DNA from: an uncultured Bryobacteraceae bacterium
GTDB lineage: Bacteria; Acidobacteriota; Terriglobia; Bryobacterales; Bryobacteraceae
Assembly (NCBI GenBank): GCA_938027685.1
Contig: CALJAM010000039.1
Location: 1-32,226 of the forward strand
Length of the DNA: 32,226 bases
Direction: 5' to 3'
Of this stretch, positions 7,130-16,376 are shown piece after piece. Position 1 is the first letter of the stretch; each line of letters begins with the position of its first letter. The notes beneath the pieces were generated by a model. That model saw only the letters and a program-made list of their open reading frames with translations. It was not told the origin of the DNA and did no database searches. Made by a program: the position numbers and the translations under genes.

Positions 7130-8146
7130 ATGGTCAACGTGGAGAATTACGCCCTCGCTGTCCTGCTGTGCGTCCTCACGATGATCTGCTGGGGGTCGTG
7201 GGCCAACACCCAGAAACTGGCCGCGCGCACCTGGCGATTCGAGCTTTACTACTGGGACTTTGTCACAGGCTTGCTGGTATTCTCGACCCTGGCTGCCCTG
7301 ACCCTGGGCAGCTTCGGGCCGCTCGGCCGCCCCTTTCTCGCCGACCTGGGCCAGGCCGACGTCGGGAGCATCGTCTACGCTCTGCTCGGCGGCGCAGTGT
7401 GGAACCTGGGCAATCTTCTTTTGGTCGCCGCCATCGCCGTGGCGGGCATGGCGGTAGGTTTCCCCATCGGAGGCGGCATCGCCTGGGTCCTGGGGATCGT
7501 GTTCAACTACGTCCTCATGCTGCTCGGCAGGGGGACGCCGCAAAAACAACCCGGCATCCTCTTCGCCGGCGTGGCTGTCATCGTTGCAGCCATCCTGCTG
7601 AGCATGAGCGCGTACCGCCGCCTGGCGGGCGCCGCGAAGAAGACCAGCGCGCGGGGCATCCTACTTTCCGTCGGAGCCGGCCTGCTGATCGCTTTCTTCT
7701 ACGGGCTGGTCGTCAAATCTATCGATCCCCAGTTCGTCTCCGGAGGCACTGGGCGTCTGATGCCCTTGACGGCCGCCTTTTTCTTCGCGCTGGGGGCGTT
7801 CCTGACCACCTTCCTCTTCAACCCCGTTTTCATGCGCAGCCCCGTGGAGGGACCGCCGGTTCGCATGGCCGATTATTGGCGGGGAGACTTGAAGACCCAT
7901 CTGGTGGGGCTGGCCGGGGGCGGCATCTGGGGACTGGGGCTGTCATCGAGCTTCCTCGCGGTGGGCGCCGCAGGTCCGGCAGTTTCCTACGCGCTGAGTA
8001 ACGCGGCGCCCGTGGTGGCCATTCTCTGGGGCGTGTTGGTGTGGAAGGAATTTGCCCGGGCTCCCGCGGGCACCAATCGCCTGCTTGCGTGGATGTTCGT
8101 GTGTTACCTGCTCGGCCTGGCGCTGATCACGTACTCGAATGCCTGA
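7130..8146 (+). CDS. Sugar/ureide permease (DMT superfamily, GRP/UPS-like)
   Basis: An inner-membrane transporter of 338 residues with about ten predicted membrane helices. The first helix carries CWGSWANTQK and is followed by RFELYYWDF, features of the DMT-superfamily GRP/ureide-permease group often annotated as multidrug DMT transporters. Other landmarks are NLGNLLLVAAI, the glycine-rich FPIGGGIAWVLG and the last helix pair with SYALSNAAPVVAILWG. It probably carries the sugar or glycoside that the TonB receptor brings into the periplasm. The ATG is preceded by GGAGG (7121-7125). Its promoter and operator match those of the TonB and transketolase operons. A nucleoside or ureide substrate is an alternative, given the family and the nucleoside-hydrolase-like genes downstream. 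Confidence 0.82.
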   Translation: MVNVENYALAVLLCVLTMICWGSWANTQKLAARTWRFELYYWDFVTGLLVFSTLAALTLGSFGPLGRPFLADLGQADVGSIVYALLGGAVWNLGNLLLVAAIAVAGMAVGFPIGGGIAWVLGIVFNYVLMLLGRGTPQKQPGILFAGVAVIVAAILLSMSAYRRLAGAAKKTSARGILLSVGAGLLIAFFYGLVVKSIDPQFVSGGTGRLMPLTAAFFFALGAFLTTFLFNPVFMRSPVEGPPVRMADYWRGDLKTHLVGLAGGGIWGLGLSSSFLAVGAAGPAVSYALSNAAPVVAILWGVLVWKEFARAPAGTNRLLAWMFVCYLLGLALITYSNA

Positions 8147-8623
8147 GGGCACAGCCTTCGCCTATTCACGCAGCGAGCCTGCTTCTTGTCGATCCTGCCG
8201 GCGAAGCAATGCCCTGCCGTCGTGCACAGGCCGCAGCCGGCGAGGCCAAGCCGGTTCCCCGCGACCCGTCATTCCCGAGGGGAGCCTTATAGACAATTTC
8301 GGTCTTCTTGTTTGTCCACCTATAGCTCTGCCCGTGCTTGCGCAGGTCCACACCGCCACTACAGTCGGCGCCGTCACCGCCCCGGCGGGTGCCTCGGTGT
8401 CGGAACCCGAGGTCAGCCCGACCGATGAGGAGATCGGCCGGGTTGGGAACGCCGCGGAGGACGCCTTGAGAGAGTTCGGTCCATTCGCAGCCGCGCGCGA
8501 GGCGCGGGTGTAGTTCTGTTGGCGGCCGCCTGGCGGGCAAGCTGCGGGCGGCCTTGCGGGCGATGGCCGGCGGCCCCCGTGGAGAGCGGCTGGCGGAGGC
8601 GTGCCCGGGGGCGTGAGGGCTTT
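8147..8623. other. 477-bp intergenic stretch without a supported gene
   Basis: Short open frames occur on both strands, but none has a ribosome binding site together with a recognisable protein. No terminator with a T-run was seen after the permease. It could be a decayed gene or an untranslated spacer. Confidence 0.45.
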
Positions 8624-8639
8624 TGGCATATTTATGCAA
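8624..8639 (+). promoter_or_regulatory. Upstream operator palindrome, TonB operon
   Basis: TGGCATATTTATGCAA matches the shared palindrome except for one base in the left arm. It lies just upstream of the -35 box (8654). Its centre is 83 bp from the centre of the downstream copy, close to eight helical turns. Confidence 0.7.
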
Positions 8640-8653
8640 GTCAGCTTTTTGTC

Positions 8654-8682
8654 TTGACAGACCCCGGCGCATGTGGTAGCCT
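8654..8682 (+). promoter_or_regulatory. Sigma-70 promoter of the TonB-DUF1593 operon
   Basis: TTGACA (8654-8659) and TAGCCT (8677-8682) are separated by 17 bp. The promoter is bracketed by two copies of the operator. Confidence 0.75.
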
Positions 8683-8706
8683 GCGTTCGAGAATCCCGGG
8701 GCGGTC

Positions 8707-8722
8707 TTGCATATTCATGCAC
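8707..8722 (+). promoter_or_regulatory. Downstream operator palindrome, TonB operon
   Basis: TTGCATATTCATGCAC matches the shared palindrome with one arm mismatch. It begins 24 bp after the -10 box, as at the other two promoters. An in-frame ATG of the TonB gene (8717) lies inside it. Confidence 0.72.
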
Positions 8723-8755
8723 GGCGCCCGGCCCGTGAACGGAGGCTTGCAGCTC

Positions 8756-11700
8756 ATGCGCAACGCAAAAGCAACCTGGCTCCTTACCGCCGTCGCCGTC
8801 ATCCCTCTGCTCGCCCAGGACACGCGGGGGCGAGTCCAGGGGGTCGTCCTCGACTCCAGCGGCGGCGCCGTGGCCGGCGCTTCCGTGACCCTGGCCAACG
8901 ACGCCACGGGCGTCGCCGTGACGCGCCAGACCGCCGAAAACGGCATGTACCTGTTCGACCGCGTCGATCCGGGCACCTACACCCTCACCGTCAGGCAGCC
9001 CGGCTTCAGCACGGTCGTCCAGAAGAATGTGCGTGTTCCCCTGCGCGGCGATGTGACCGTGGACATCACGCTCCGCGTCGCCGATCTGGTGGAATCGGTG
9101 ACCGTGCAGGCGGAAAGCCCGGTCAGCGTACAGTTCAACACCGCCAGCCAGACGCTGACCGTGGAGGCCAACCTCTTTCGGGAACTCCCGCTCATCAGTC
9201 GCAACCCGGCCACACTGGCCGCCCTGGATCCTTCGGTCGACGGCGACTGGACTCGCAACGCCAACTTCGACCATTACGCCGCCAACGCCTATGACCTCGG
9301 CGGGCGGACCAAGGGCCGCAACGACGTGCTGATCGACGGGTCTCCGCTGGCCAATTCAGCCAAGCTGGGCTACAACCCGCCTGTGGAAGCGGTCGACGAG
9401 TACACCTTGGTAAAGAACGCCGTCGACGCCGAGTTCGGCCACAGCGCGGGCGGCATTATCACGATGTCGATGAAATCCGGCACCAATGAAGTCCACGGCA
9501 GTGCCTACTACTTCGGCGGCGATCCGGACTGGAACGCGGTCAGCAATCGAATCACCCGACAGCACTCGCGGAATACTTTCTGGAACGGCGGGGGCACAGT
9601 CGGCCTGCCCATCAAGAAGAACAAGCTCTTCCTGTTCAGCGCCTTTGAACGCCAGAACGACGCCTCCTTTCAGGCGCTTGCCTACACGTTGCCCACCGCG
9701 CTGGAACGACAGGGCGACTTTTCCGCTTCGGTGTACACCGACGGGAGCCTGCGTGTGATTTACGATCCCCTTACCTCGCGCATCTCGGGCGGTCGCGTTG
9801 TGCGCGATCCGTTCCCCGGCAACCGAATCGCACCCCAGCGCTGGGATCCCTTGGCGACAAAGATTCTCGAGCACTTGTGGGAGCCGAATAATCCGGGTGA
9901 CGATTTGACCGGGCTCAATAACTACAAATATGATTTCACGCGCACTTATCGATACTATAACCTCTCGAACCGGGTGGACTGGCAGATCAACGACCGCTGG
10001 AAGGCCTTCGCCCGTGTCAGCATCTTTCGCACCAATCAGGACGCCAACGACTACACCAACGGTGCGGACGTGCTAAAGATGCGTCGCACGGAGGGATCCG
10101 TCCGCCACGGCACGAACATAGCCGGCGACAGCGTGTACACGGTTTCCGCCTCGACCGTGCTCACCGTGCGCGGCGCTTATTACAAGACCGAGGACAAACG
10201 CTACTACCCTGAGATGGCCATCGGCGAGGAGGGCTGGAGCCGGCTCTGGCCGGACGGGTGGTGGAAGCCTTACGCTCAGGGGCGCCCCCTGCTCTATTTC
10301 CCCAACATTCAGGTGGCGCCGACGAGCGACACGTTCGGCGTTCGTAACTTCTGGTGGCAGGAACCGTTCGGTTACAGCTTCAGCGGCCTGCTCAACAAGT
10401 ATTTGGCGGCCCATGCGCTGAAGTTCGGCGCGGAATCGCGCTTCAAGCGCGGCTGGGCGGCCCGCTTCGGAGGCCTGGCCAATTTGACCTTCAATTACAA
10501 CAACACTGCGGATACCACGGCAGGGGCCAATGTCCGTACCGGTCACCCGTGGGCAAGCTTCCTACTTGGGGCAATGGATCCCTCCGCGTCGAATGCGCAG
10601 TTCGTACCCATACAATATGCCAATACCGAAATGTGGGCTTTCTATCTGCAGGACGACTACAAACTCAGCCGCAGGCTGTCTCTCAATCTCGGTTTGCGAT
10701 ACGAGTACGAGGGAGGCTACTGGGACCCCGAATATCGCCTGCCTCAGCGCCTGGATCTGACCGATCCGATTCCCGGTTTGCAGGCCGCCATCGACCCGAA
10801 AATCCCGGACGACATCAAGGCCAAGATGGCCGAGTCGGCCGGCCAGAAGGCCTACCTTTACAACGGCGCCTTCTACTTCACCGAAAAGGGCAGGAAGCGG
10901 GCCACCGAAAGCGACAAATTCCAGTTCATGCCGCGGGTAGGGCTCGCCTTCCGAGTCAGCGACCGCACCGCCTTGCGCGTGGGATACGCCCGCTTCTACA
11001 CGCCCAACTCGCTCACCGACAGCGGCGGCGAACCGCTGGGGTCACTCAACCTGGCCGCCTTCAGCCCCATCACCGAGGTGCTGCCCTTGCTGGAAGGCGT
11101 TCCCCAGGCGTTTCTCAGCCATCCCTTCCCCCAGGGACTTACGCCGGCCTACGGGAAGCGGTACGGGCGATACACCAACCTCGGCGACAACATCACGATT
11201 TCGAAATACCAGCGCCGGCCGCCGATCAGCGATCGGCTGAATTTCACTTTGCAGCGTGAAATCCGGTGGCGTACCGTCGCAGAGGCTACTTATTTCGTCA
11301 ATTTTGTCAACCGCGATCTTCTGAGCCTCAATCTCAATATGATGGATCCGCGGCTGAGCTACAAGTACGGCGTCGAACTTACGCGGTCGGTGCCCAATCC
11401 CTTCTATAACTACGGGACGGTGGACATTTTTCCCGGCGCTTTGCGGCGGCAGGCGCAAGTGGCCCGCTCCGTGCTGCTGAAGCCCTACCCCCATTACGGT
11501 ACCATCACGCAGACGTTCACCGACCTCGGCAAGTATCGCCATCACTCTTTGCAGTTGCGTCTGCAGCGTGCTTTCCGTCAGGGATTCTCCTTCATGGTCT
11601 CCTACGCCAACAACTTTGAAAAGTCGATGGTCTTTTACGATGATCAGGATCACTATGACCGGCTGCTCACGTGGCTGCGGGAGGTCAACCCGAGGCACCG

Positions 11701-12205
11701 GCTGGTGGCTACCGGTGTGGTGCAGCTGCCGGTGGGTCGCGGCCGAGCACTGGGTGCGGGCATACCGCGCGCCCTGGATCTGGTGGTCGGCGGCTGGCAG
11801 ATCTCCGGAATCTATACCTACCGCAGCGGAGAGTTGCTAAGGTTCGGGCCCATGCTGGCTCCGCCCTCTGTGAAGAAACTGGGGGGCGTGGGCGCCTCGG
11901 CTTACTGGTTCGATATCACAGGTTTCAATCGCCTGCCGGTTTACACACGCCGCACGAATCCGTGGCAATATGACGACTTGACCGGACCCGCCTTCTCCAA
12001 TCTCGACGCGGTGCTCAGCAAGAGCTTTACCCTGCGTGAGAACATGAAGGCGGAGGTCCGCCTGGAGGCTTACAATGCGATCAACAACATGAACTGGGCC
12101 AATCCGAACACCAGCATCACCGCATCGGACTTCGGCCGGACGAACGCCCACGCCCGCGGGCACTTCGGGCGCCGTCTGCAATATGTCCTTCGCTTCCAGT
12201 TCTAA
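8756..12205 (+). CDS. TonB-dependent outer-membrane receptor with carboxypeptidase-regulatory-like domain
   Basis: An outer-membrane transporter of 1149 residues that takes up large ligands using TonB energy. A signal peptide spans about 1-20 (MRNAKATWLLTAVAVIPLLA). A carboxypeptidase-regulatory-like domain follows at about 24-105 (GVVLDSSGGAVAGASVTL, then MYLFDRVDPGTYTLTV), then the plug (about 110-250) and a beta barrel to the C-terminal YVLRFQF with the terminal Phe needed for barrel insertion. This architecture is the common large receptor type of Acidobacteriota, often used for glycans. The start at 8756 has GGAGG ten bases before it and an immediate signal peptide. ATG 8717 would add 13 residues before the signal. 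The stop overlaps the next gene by 23 nt, so it leads a three-gene operon under two operators. Confidence 0.93.
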   Translation: MRNAKATWLLTAVAVIPLLAQDTRGRVQGVVLDSSGGAVAGASVTLANDATGVAVTRQTAENGMYLFDRVDPGTYTLTVRQPGFSTVVQKNVRVPLRGDVTVDITLRVADLVESVTVQAESPVSVQFNTASQTLTVEANLFRELPLISRNPATLAALDPSVDGDWTRNANFDHYAANAYDLGGRTKGRNDVLIDGSPLANSAKLGYNPPVEAVDEYTLVKNAVDAEFGHSAGGIITMSMKSGTNEVHGSAYYFGGDPDWNAVSNRITRQHSRNTFWNGGGTVGLPIKKNKLFLFSAFERQNDASFQALAYTLPTALERQGDFSASVYTDGSLRVIYDPLTSRISGGRVVRDPFPGNRIAPQRWDPLATKILEHLWEPNNPGDDLTGLNNYKYDFTRTYRYYNLSNRVDWQINDRWKAFARVSIFRTNQDANDYTNGADVLKMRRTEGSVRHGTNIAGDSVYTVSASTVLTVRGAYYKTEDKRYYPEMAIGEEGWSRLWPDGWWKPYAQGRPLLYFPNIQVAPTSDTFGVRNFWWQEPFGYSFSGLLNKYLAAHALKFGAESRFKRGWAARFGGLANLTFNYNNTADTTAGANVRTGHPWASFLLGAMDPSASNAQFVPIQYANTEMWAFYLQDDYKLSRRLSLNLGLRYEYEGGYWDPEYRLPQRLDLTDPIPGLQAAIDPKIPDDIKAKMAESAGQKAYLYNGAFYFTEKGRKRATESDKFQFMPRVGLAFRVSDRTALRVGYARFYTPNSLTDSGGEPLGSLNLAAFSPITEVLPLLEGVPQAFLSHPFPQGLTPAYGKRYGRYTNLGDNITISKYQRRPPISDRLNFTLQREIRWRTVAEATYFVNFVNRDLLSLNLNMMDPRLSYKYGVELTRSVPNPFYNYGTVDIFPGALRRQAQVARSVLLKPYPHYGTITQTFTDLGKYRHHSLQLRLQRAFRQGFSFMVSYANNFEKSMVFYDDQDHYDRLLTWLREVNPRHRLVATGVVQLPVGRGRALGAGIPRALDLVVGGWQISGIYTYRSGELLRFGPMLAPPSVKKLGGVGASAYWFDITGFNRLPVYTRRTNPWQYDDLTGPAFSNLDAVLSKSFTLRENMKAEVRLEAYNAINNMNWANPNTSITASDFGRTNAHARGHFGRRLQYVLRFQF

Positions 12206-13535
12206 CCGAGAGCTGCGGAGCGCGTGGGCGGCGCTCGTCGTTCTGAGCGCGCCGGTCTGGGCGGCGGCCGCCGGCGTTGACGCTCCAGCGGCCGGCGCCC
12301 TGGCCGGGCAGCGCCCACGCGTGATTGTTTCTACGGACATCGGCGGCACGGACCCGGATGATTTCCAGTCCATGGTTCACCTGTTGCTTTACGCCGACGT
12401 GCTGGATTTGGAAGGCCTGATCTCTTCGCCCTACGGCCCGGGGCGCAAGGAACACATCCTCGAGGTGATCGCCTGCTACGAACAGGACTATCCGCGCCTC
12501 CGAGCCCACTCCAACCGCTACCCGACACCCGCCGAGCTGCGCGCCATCGCCAAACAGGGCGCCACCGAAGCGGCAGGCTGGGAAGGCGTGGGCTCGCCGA
12601 CCGAAGGCTCGCGGTGGATCATCGAGTGCGCCCGCCGTCCCGATCCACGGCCGCTCTGGGTGCTCGTTTGGGGCGGGCTGGAAGACCTGGCGCAGGCCTT
12701 GCACGACGCGCCTGACATCCTGCCCAAACTGCGCGTGTACTTCATCGGCGGGCCGAACAAGATGTGGAGCGTGAACGCGTTTGCCTACATCGAACGGCGC
12801 CACCCGCGGCTCTGGATGATCGAAGCAAATTCGACCTATCGCGGCTGGTTCGTGGGCGGCCATCAGCAGGGCGAGTGGAGCAACGACGGCTTCGTCCGTG
12901 CGCATGTTGCGGGACGGGGAGCATTGGGCGCTTTCTTCGCGTCGCTGCTGGGCGGCAGCTTGAAAATGGGCGACAGCCCTTCGGTAGGCTACCTCTTGCG
13001 CGGGACACCGGATGATCCCACACAACCGAGCTGGGGCGGAAGGTTCGTCCGGGTCTGGGAAGGACGCAATCGCCTGTTCGAGCGCCTGACGACGGAAGCC
13101 GACGAGGTGGAAGTATTCGGCGTCGCGGAGTTCTCTTTGCAGGCACCGGCGGGGCTGCGCGGCGGGCACAAGGTTCGCGCCCTCTTTGACGGGCGCGTTC
13201 CGGTCCCGGTCTTCTATGACGGCAAACGTCTCCATTTCCGCTTCGCGCCGCGGGACGCCAAGGTGTGGTCGTACGTGCTGGAAGGCGAAGATCCCCGTCT
13301 GAACGGGTGGCAAGGCCGCTTCCGCGCAAAACCACCCCCGGCCGAAAGGGTCGGGCAGGTTTCCCGGCGTCAGCCTAACTGGTGGACCGACGACCAGGAT
13401 CCCGCTGCGGCGGAGGGCGTTCACGCCGGGGCGCGCCACGTGAGCCGCCGCCGCCGGGAATTTCTCGAGGATTTCGCGGCCCGGCTTAGGCGACTGGAGA
13501 CTGCGGCGCCGCGAACACAGGAGTGCAAGCCATGA
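12183..13535 (+). CDS. DUF1593 (Sde182-like, nucleoside-hydrolase-fold) exported protein, first copy
   Basis: The protein has 450 residues. After an N-terminal signal (about 10-30, [20 protein letters not shown]) comes the nucleoside-hydrolase-like domain of the cellulose-binding Sde182 family. Its hallmark is [12 protein letters not shown] (Asp52, Asp59, Asp60), equivalent to the Asp-rich calcium site of nucleoside hydrolases. Other family segments are [28 protein letters not shown] and [11 protein letters not shown]. The C-terminal Sde182 beta domain seen in the next gene is absent, and the tail is charged and helical. It probably cleaves or binds a glycoside in the periplasm, with unknown substrate. 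It overlaps the TonB gene by 23 nt and the second copy by 4 nt (ATGA). Confidence 0.85.
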   Translation: MSFASSSNRELRSAWAALVVLSAPVWAAAAGVDAPAAGALAGQRPRVIVSTDIGGTDPDDFQSMVHLLLYADVLDLEGLISSPYGPGRKEHILEVIACYEQDYPRLRAHSNRYPTPAELRAIAKQGATEAAGWEGVGSPTEGSRWIIECARRPDPRPLWVLVWGGLEDLAQALHDAPDILPKLRVYFIGGPNKMWSVNAFAYIERRHPRLWMIEANSTYRGWFVGGHQQGEWSNDGFVRAHVAGRGALGAFFASLLGGSLKMGDSPSVGYLLRGTPDDPTQPSWGGRFVRVWEGRNRLFERLTTEADEVEVFGVAEFSLQAPAGLRGGHKVRALFDGRVPVPVFYDGKRLHFRFAPRDAKVWSYVLEGEDPRLNGWQGRFRAKPPPAERVGQVSRRQPNWWTDDQDPAAAEGVHAGARHVSRRRREFLEDFAARLRRLETAAPRTQECKP

Positions 13536-14929
13536 CGAAACAAGGAGTGCGATCGCTAGCTGCGATGCTGTTGTGCGCCTGGATAGGGATGGCGATCGAA
13601 ACAAAACCGCGAATTATTGTTTTGACCGACATCGAAAACGAACCCGACGATACCCAGTCGCTGGTGCGCTTCCTGGTTTACTCGAACCAGTGGGATGTGG
13701 AGGGTCTGGTGGCCACCACCTCCGTTCACCTGCGCAACCGCACGGCGGCATCGAGCATCCGGCGGGTCGTCGAGGCCTACGCCAAGGTGCGCGACAACCT
13801 GCTGCTGCACGAGCCTGGATTTCCGGAGGCCGACTACCTGCTTTCCGTGGTCAGCGAAGGCCGTCCGGCGTACGGCATGGCCGCCGTCGGCCCGGGCATG
13901 GACTCCCCCGGGTCCGAGCTTATCATCCGAGCCGCAGACCGGGAGGATCCGCGACCGCTATGGATCCTGGTCTGGGGTGGCCCCAACACGCTCGCGCAGG
14001 CCCTGTGGAAGGTTCGCCAGACTCGCTCGCCTGAGGATGTCGAGCGCTTCGTGGCCAAGCTGCGCGTCTATACCATCTCGGATCAGGACGACAGCGGTCC
14101 GTGGATCCGCAAGAACTTTCCGCGGCTGTTCTACATCGTCAGCCCGGGCTTCGGGTCGCTGGGCGCTTACCATCACGCCACCTGGTCCGGCATCAGCGGC
14201 GACCGGCTCCGGCGGTACACGGGCCCGGATTTCACTCTGGTGGACAACCCGTGGCTCGAGCGGAACATCCGCAGCAAAGGGCCGCTGGGCGCGGAATATC
14301 CCGCCGTTCGGTTCCAGATGGAGGGCGACAGCCCGACGTTTCTCTACCTGATCAACAACGGCTTGGGCGATCCCGAACACCCGGACTGGGGAAGCTGGGG
14401 CGGGCGTTACGAGTTCTACACCCCGCGCACTCGCAAGTGGTTCCTCGAGCCGGAAACGCGCCCCATTTGGACCGACGCCGAGGACGAGGTCCAGGGCGTG
14501 GACGGCAACTGGTACACGAGCAACAAGGCGACGATCTGGCGCTGGCGTTCCGCCTATCAGAACGATTTCGCTGCACGGATGGATTGGACGATCAGACCTT
14601 ACAAGGAGGCGAACCACCCGCCCCTGCCCAAGCTCGCGCATCCGGACCGCCTCTCGGTCCGGAGCGGCGAGCGGGTCCGACTCAGCGCGGAAGGATCCTC
14701 GGATCCCGATGCCGACGCGCTAACCTACCAATGGATCTATTACCCGGAGCCTGGGACGTATGCCAGCGGCCGGCTGCTGGCGATCGAGGGCGCTGACCGC
14801 CCCCAGGCGTACTTCGAGGCTCCCAAAGTGGGCAAGCCGGAAACCATCCATATCGTGCTGGCGGTCACGGACCGCGGCACCCCGCCGCTGACGCGTTACC
14901 GGCGGGTGATTGTCACCGTCTACCCTTGA
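13532..14929 (+). CDS. DUF1593 (Sde182-like) exported protein with C-terminal beta domain, second copy
   Basis: A 465-residue paralogue of the preceding protein. A short signal (about 1-22) is followed by the nucleoside-hydrolase-like domain with [11 protein letters not shown] (Asp33, Asp39, Asp40), [29 protein letters not shown] and a Trp-rich segment near [10 protein letters not shown]. The last 90 residues (from about [15 protein letters not shown] through [11 protein letters not shown]) form the Sde0182 C-terminal, Ig-like domain, which could bind polysaccharide. The ATG at 13532 with AGGAG eight bases before it is preferred over GTG 13523. ATGA overlap couples it to the first copy. Its 3' end overlaps the convergent isomerase gene by 10 nt. 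The reaction is not established for this family. Confidence 0.87.
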   Translation: MTKQGVRSLAAMLLCAWIGMAIETKPRIIVLTDIENEPDDTQSLVRFLVYSNQWDVEGLVATTSVHLRNRTAASSIRRVVEAYAKVRDNLLLHEPGFPEADYLLSVVSEGRPAYGMAAVGPGMDSPGSELIIRAADREDPRPLWILVWGGPNTLAQALWKVRQTRSPEDVERFVAKLRVYTISDQDDSGPWIRKNFPRLFYIVSPGFGSLGAYHHATWSGISGDRLRRYTGPDFTLVDNPWLERNIRSKGPLGAEYPAVRFQMEGDSPTFLYLINNGLGDPEHPDWGSWGGRYEFYTPRTRKWFLEPETRPIWTDAEDEVQGVDGNWYTSNKATIWRWRSAYQNDFAARMDWTIRPYKEANHPPLPKLAHPDRLSVRSGERVRLSAEGSSDPDADALTYQWIYYPEPGTYASGRLLAIEGADRPQAYFEAPKVGKPETIHIVLAVTDRGTPPLTRYRRVIVTVYP

Positions 14930-16344
14930 AGCTCGTCCTCGGCATTGTGCCAGTAAGTATCCCAGCCCAGATAGGTGCTGAAGGCTTCGGCCAGCGGGCG
15001 TGCGCATTCGGCAAGATTGATCGCCACGTGATGCTCGAAGCCCTCCCTGCAGACATAGCGTAGCAGCCGTTGCAGTCCGGGTACTTCGGCGACTGCGCGG
15101 CTGCCGAAAGTCGCCAGCGGGTCGTCCGTCAGGCGGCCCTGGGCGACGTAGGCGCGGATGCGCCCGGCACGGTCGTCCGTACTGATGCGCGCAAAGGTTA
15201 CCGGGCCCGCGGGGGTGCGGCCCGCCAGCGCGCCGTAGGTGTTCTGCTCGCCCAGCGTGGTGCCCAGGATGGGCGCCGTACGGATCGCGGCATCGGGCAG
15301 GTAGGTTTTGGCCCAGTTGCCGCAGTGGAAAAGCACGCACTTGTCCCTCTGCTTGCCGTAATTGTTGTTCCAATCCACCAGGGCGCTGGGTCTGCCGGAG
15401 GCGAGCTGGAGGGCGTACATGGAGAGGGCGCCGGTCACGTCGACTTCACAGGCGCTGGGCAACAGCTTCTCGCTCATCATGCTCATCACTGCGCAGCAAT
15501 TGACGCCGTAATTTTTCTGCAGCGAACTCCAGCATTGAAGGGCCGTGGCGTCGAGGTCGTTCTGCGCCATCCACTCTTCGAGCACGACGGCGAGCTTGGC
15601 CATGCGCGCGAGCGCCTCCGGCGGGACGCCCGATGCGTCGGCGTAGCCGTGGATCTCTGCCAGCTTGCGGTCCAGCCGAGGATCGTGCTCGCTGATACGG
15701 GCAGCCTCGCCCAGGACCTCGGACAGATCAAGCGTGGTCACGCTGATCCCGGCCGCTTGGAGGAGCTTTTCGCTGTAACGCGTGGTGTTGAAGGCGCCCG
15801 GCCGGGCGCCTACGGCACCGATGCGTGCCTTGCGCAAGCCTCGCACGACGCGGCAGACAGCAAGGAAATCAGTCAGGTCGCGGCGGAAGCTATCACTGAG
15901 GATCTCATCCGTATGAAACGTGGTAAGCGTGTAGGGGATGCCGTACTGCCGGAGGTTGTTGCACACGGAGATCTTCCCGCAGAAGGCGTCGCGGCGCCAT
16001 TCAACGCCGAGCCGGCCGGGCTCGTCCGGATAGGCCTGAACCAGCACCGGCACGTCGAGCCCGGAAAGCTTGAGCGTGTCCGCGACGCCCTTCTCGTCGC
16101 CGAAGTTGGGCAGCGTGACCAGGACGCCGTCGATGCGCTCGCGATGCGCACGGAAGAGCTCGGCGCACCGCTTGGCGTGCTCCCATGTCCCGACGGAGCC
16201 CAACTTGGTGTCGCTCTCATCGAGCATCACGGGCTCGATGCCCATTTGCCGAAACAGAGTGAGGACATCCTGTCGCGCTTCGCCCACGAGACGGTCCGGG
16301 AAAAAGTCACGATTACCGATGATGACGGCCAAGGTCATGGCCAT
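14920..16344 (-). CDS. L-fucose/L-arabinose isomerase-like protein
   Basis: A likely cytoplasmic, metal-dependent aldose-ketose isomerase of 474 residues. The N-terminal part ([11 protein letters not shown]) and the middle ([12 protein letters not shown]) are substrate-domain-like. The probable metal ligands of FucI/AraA enzymes are Glu300 (ACEVDVTGA), Asp324 (LVDWNNN) and a His of FEHHVAIN (438-439). The C-terminal segment (LGWDTYWH) is typical of the family. It is shorter than E. coli FucI (591), like many uncharacterised members. The start at 16344 has a strong AGGAGGT six bases before it. It is the last gene of the minus-strand operon, 32 nt after the SorC gene. The product would be the ketose for the FGGY kinase, but the sugar cannot be read from sequence. 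Confidence 0.85.
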   Translation of the reverse strand: MAMTLAVIIGNRDFFPDRLVGEARQDVLTLFRQMGIEPVMLDESDTKLGSVGTWEHAKRCAELFRAHRERIDGVLVTLPNFGDEKGVADTLKLSGLDVPVLVQAYPDEPGRLGVEWRRDAFCGKISVCNNLRQYGIPYTLTTFHTDEILSDSFRRDLTDFLAVCRVVRGLRKARIGAVGARPGAFNTTRYSEKLLQAAGISVTTLDLSEVLGEAARISEHDPRLDRKLAEIHGYADASGVPPEALARMAKLAVVLEEWMAQNDLDATALQCWSSLQKNYGVNCCAVMSMMSEKLLPSACEVDVTGALSMYALQLASGRPSALVDWNNNYGKQRDKCVLFHCGNWAKTYLPDAAIRTAPILGTTLGEQNTYGALAGRTPAGPVTFARISTDDRAGRIRAYVAQGRLTDDPLATFGSRAVAEVPGLQRLLRYVCREGFEHHVAINLAECARPLAEAFSTYLGWDTYWHNAEDELQG

Positions 16345-16376
16345 CTTCTTACCTCCTCGCTTCTGCTGACGGATCG

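Noticed and set aside
8139-8672. Possible small genes between the permease and the TonB gene
   Set aside because: Frames exist on both strands but none has a ribosome site with a protein-like pattern. The minus-strand frame runs through the upstream operator.
12117-13604. Long minus-strand open frame of 495 codons
   Set aside because: It lies opposite the first DUF1593 gene, whose motifs, coupling and signal peptide are convincing. The antisense product has no recognisable domain.
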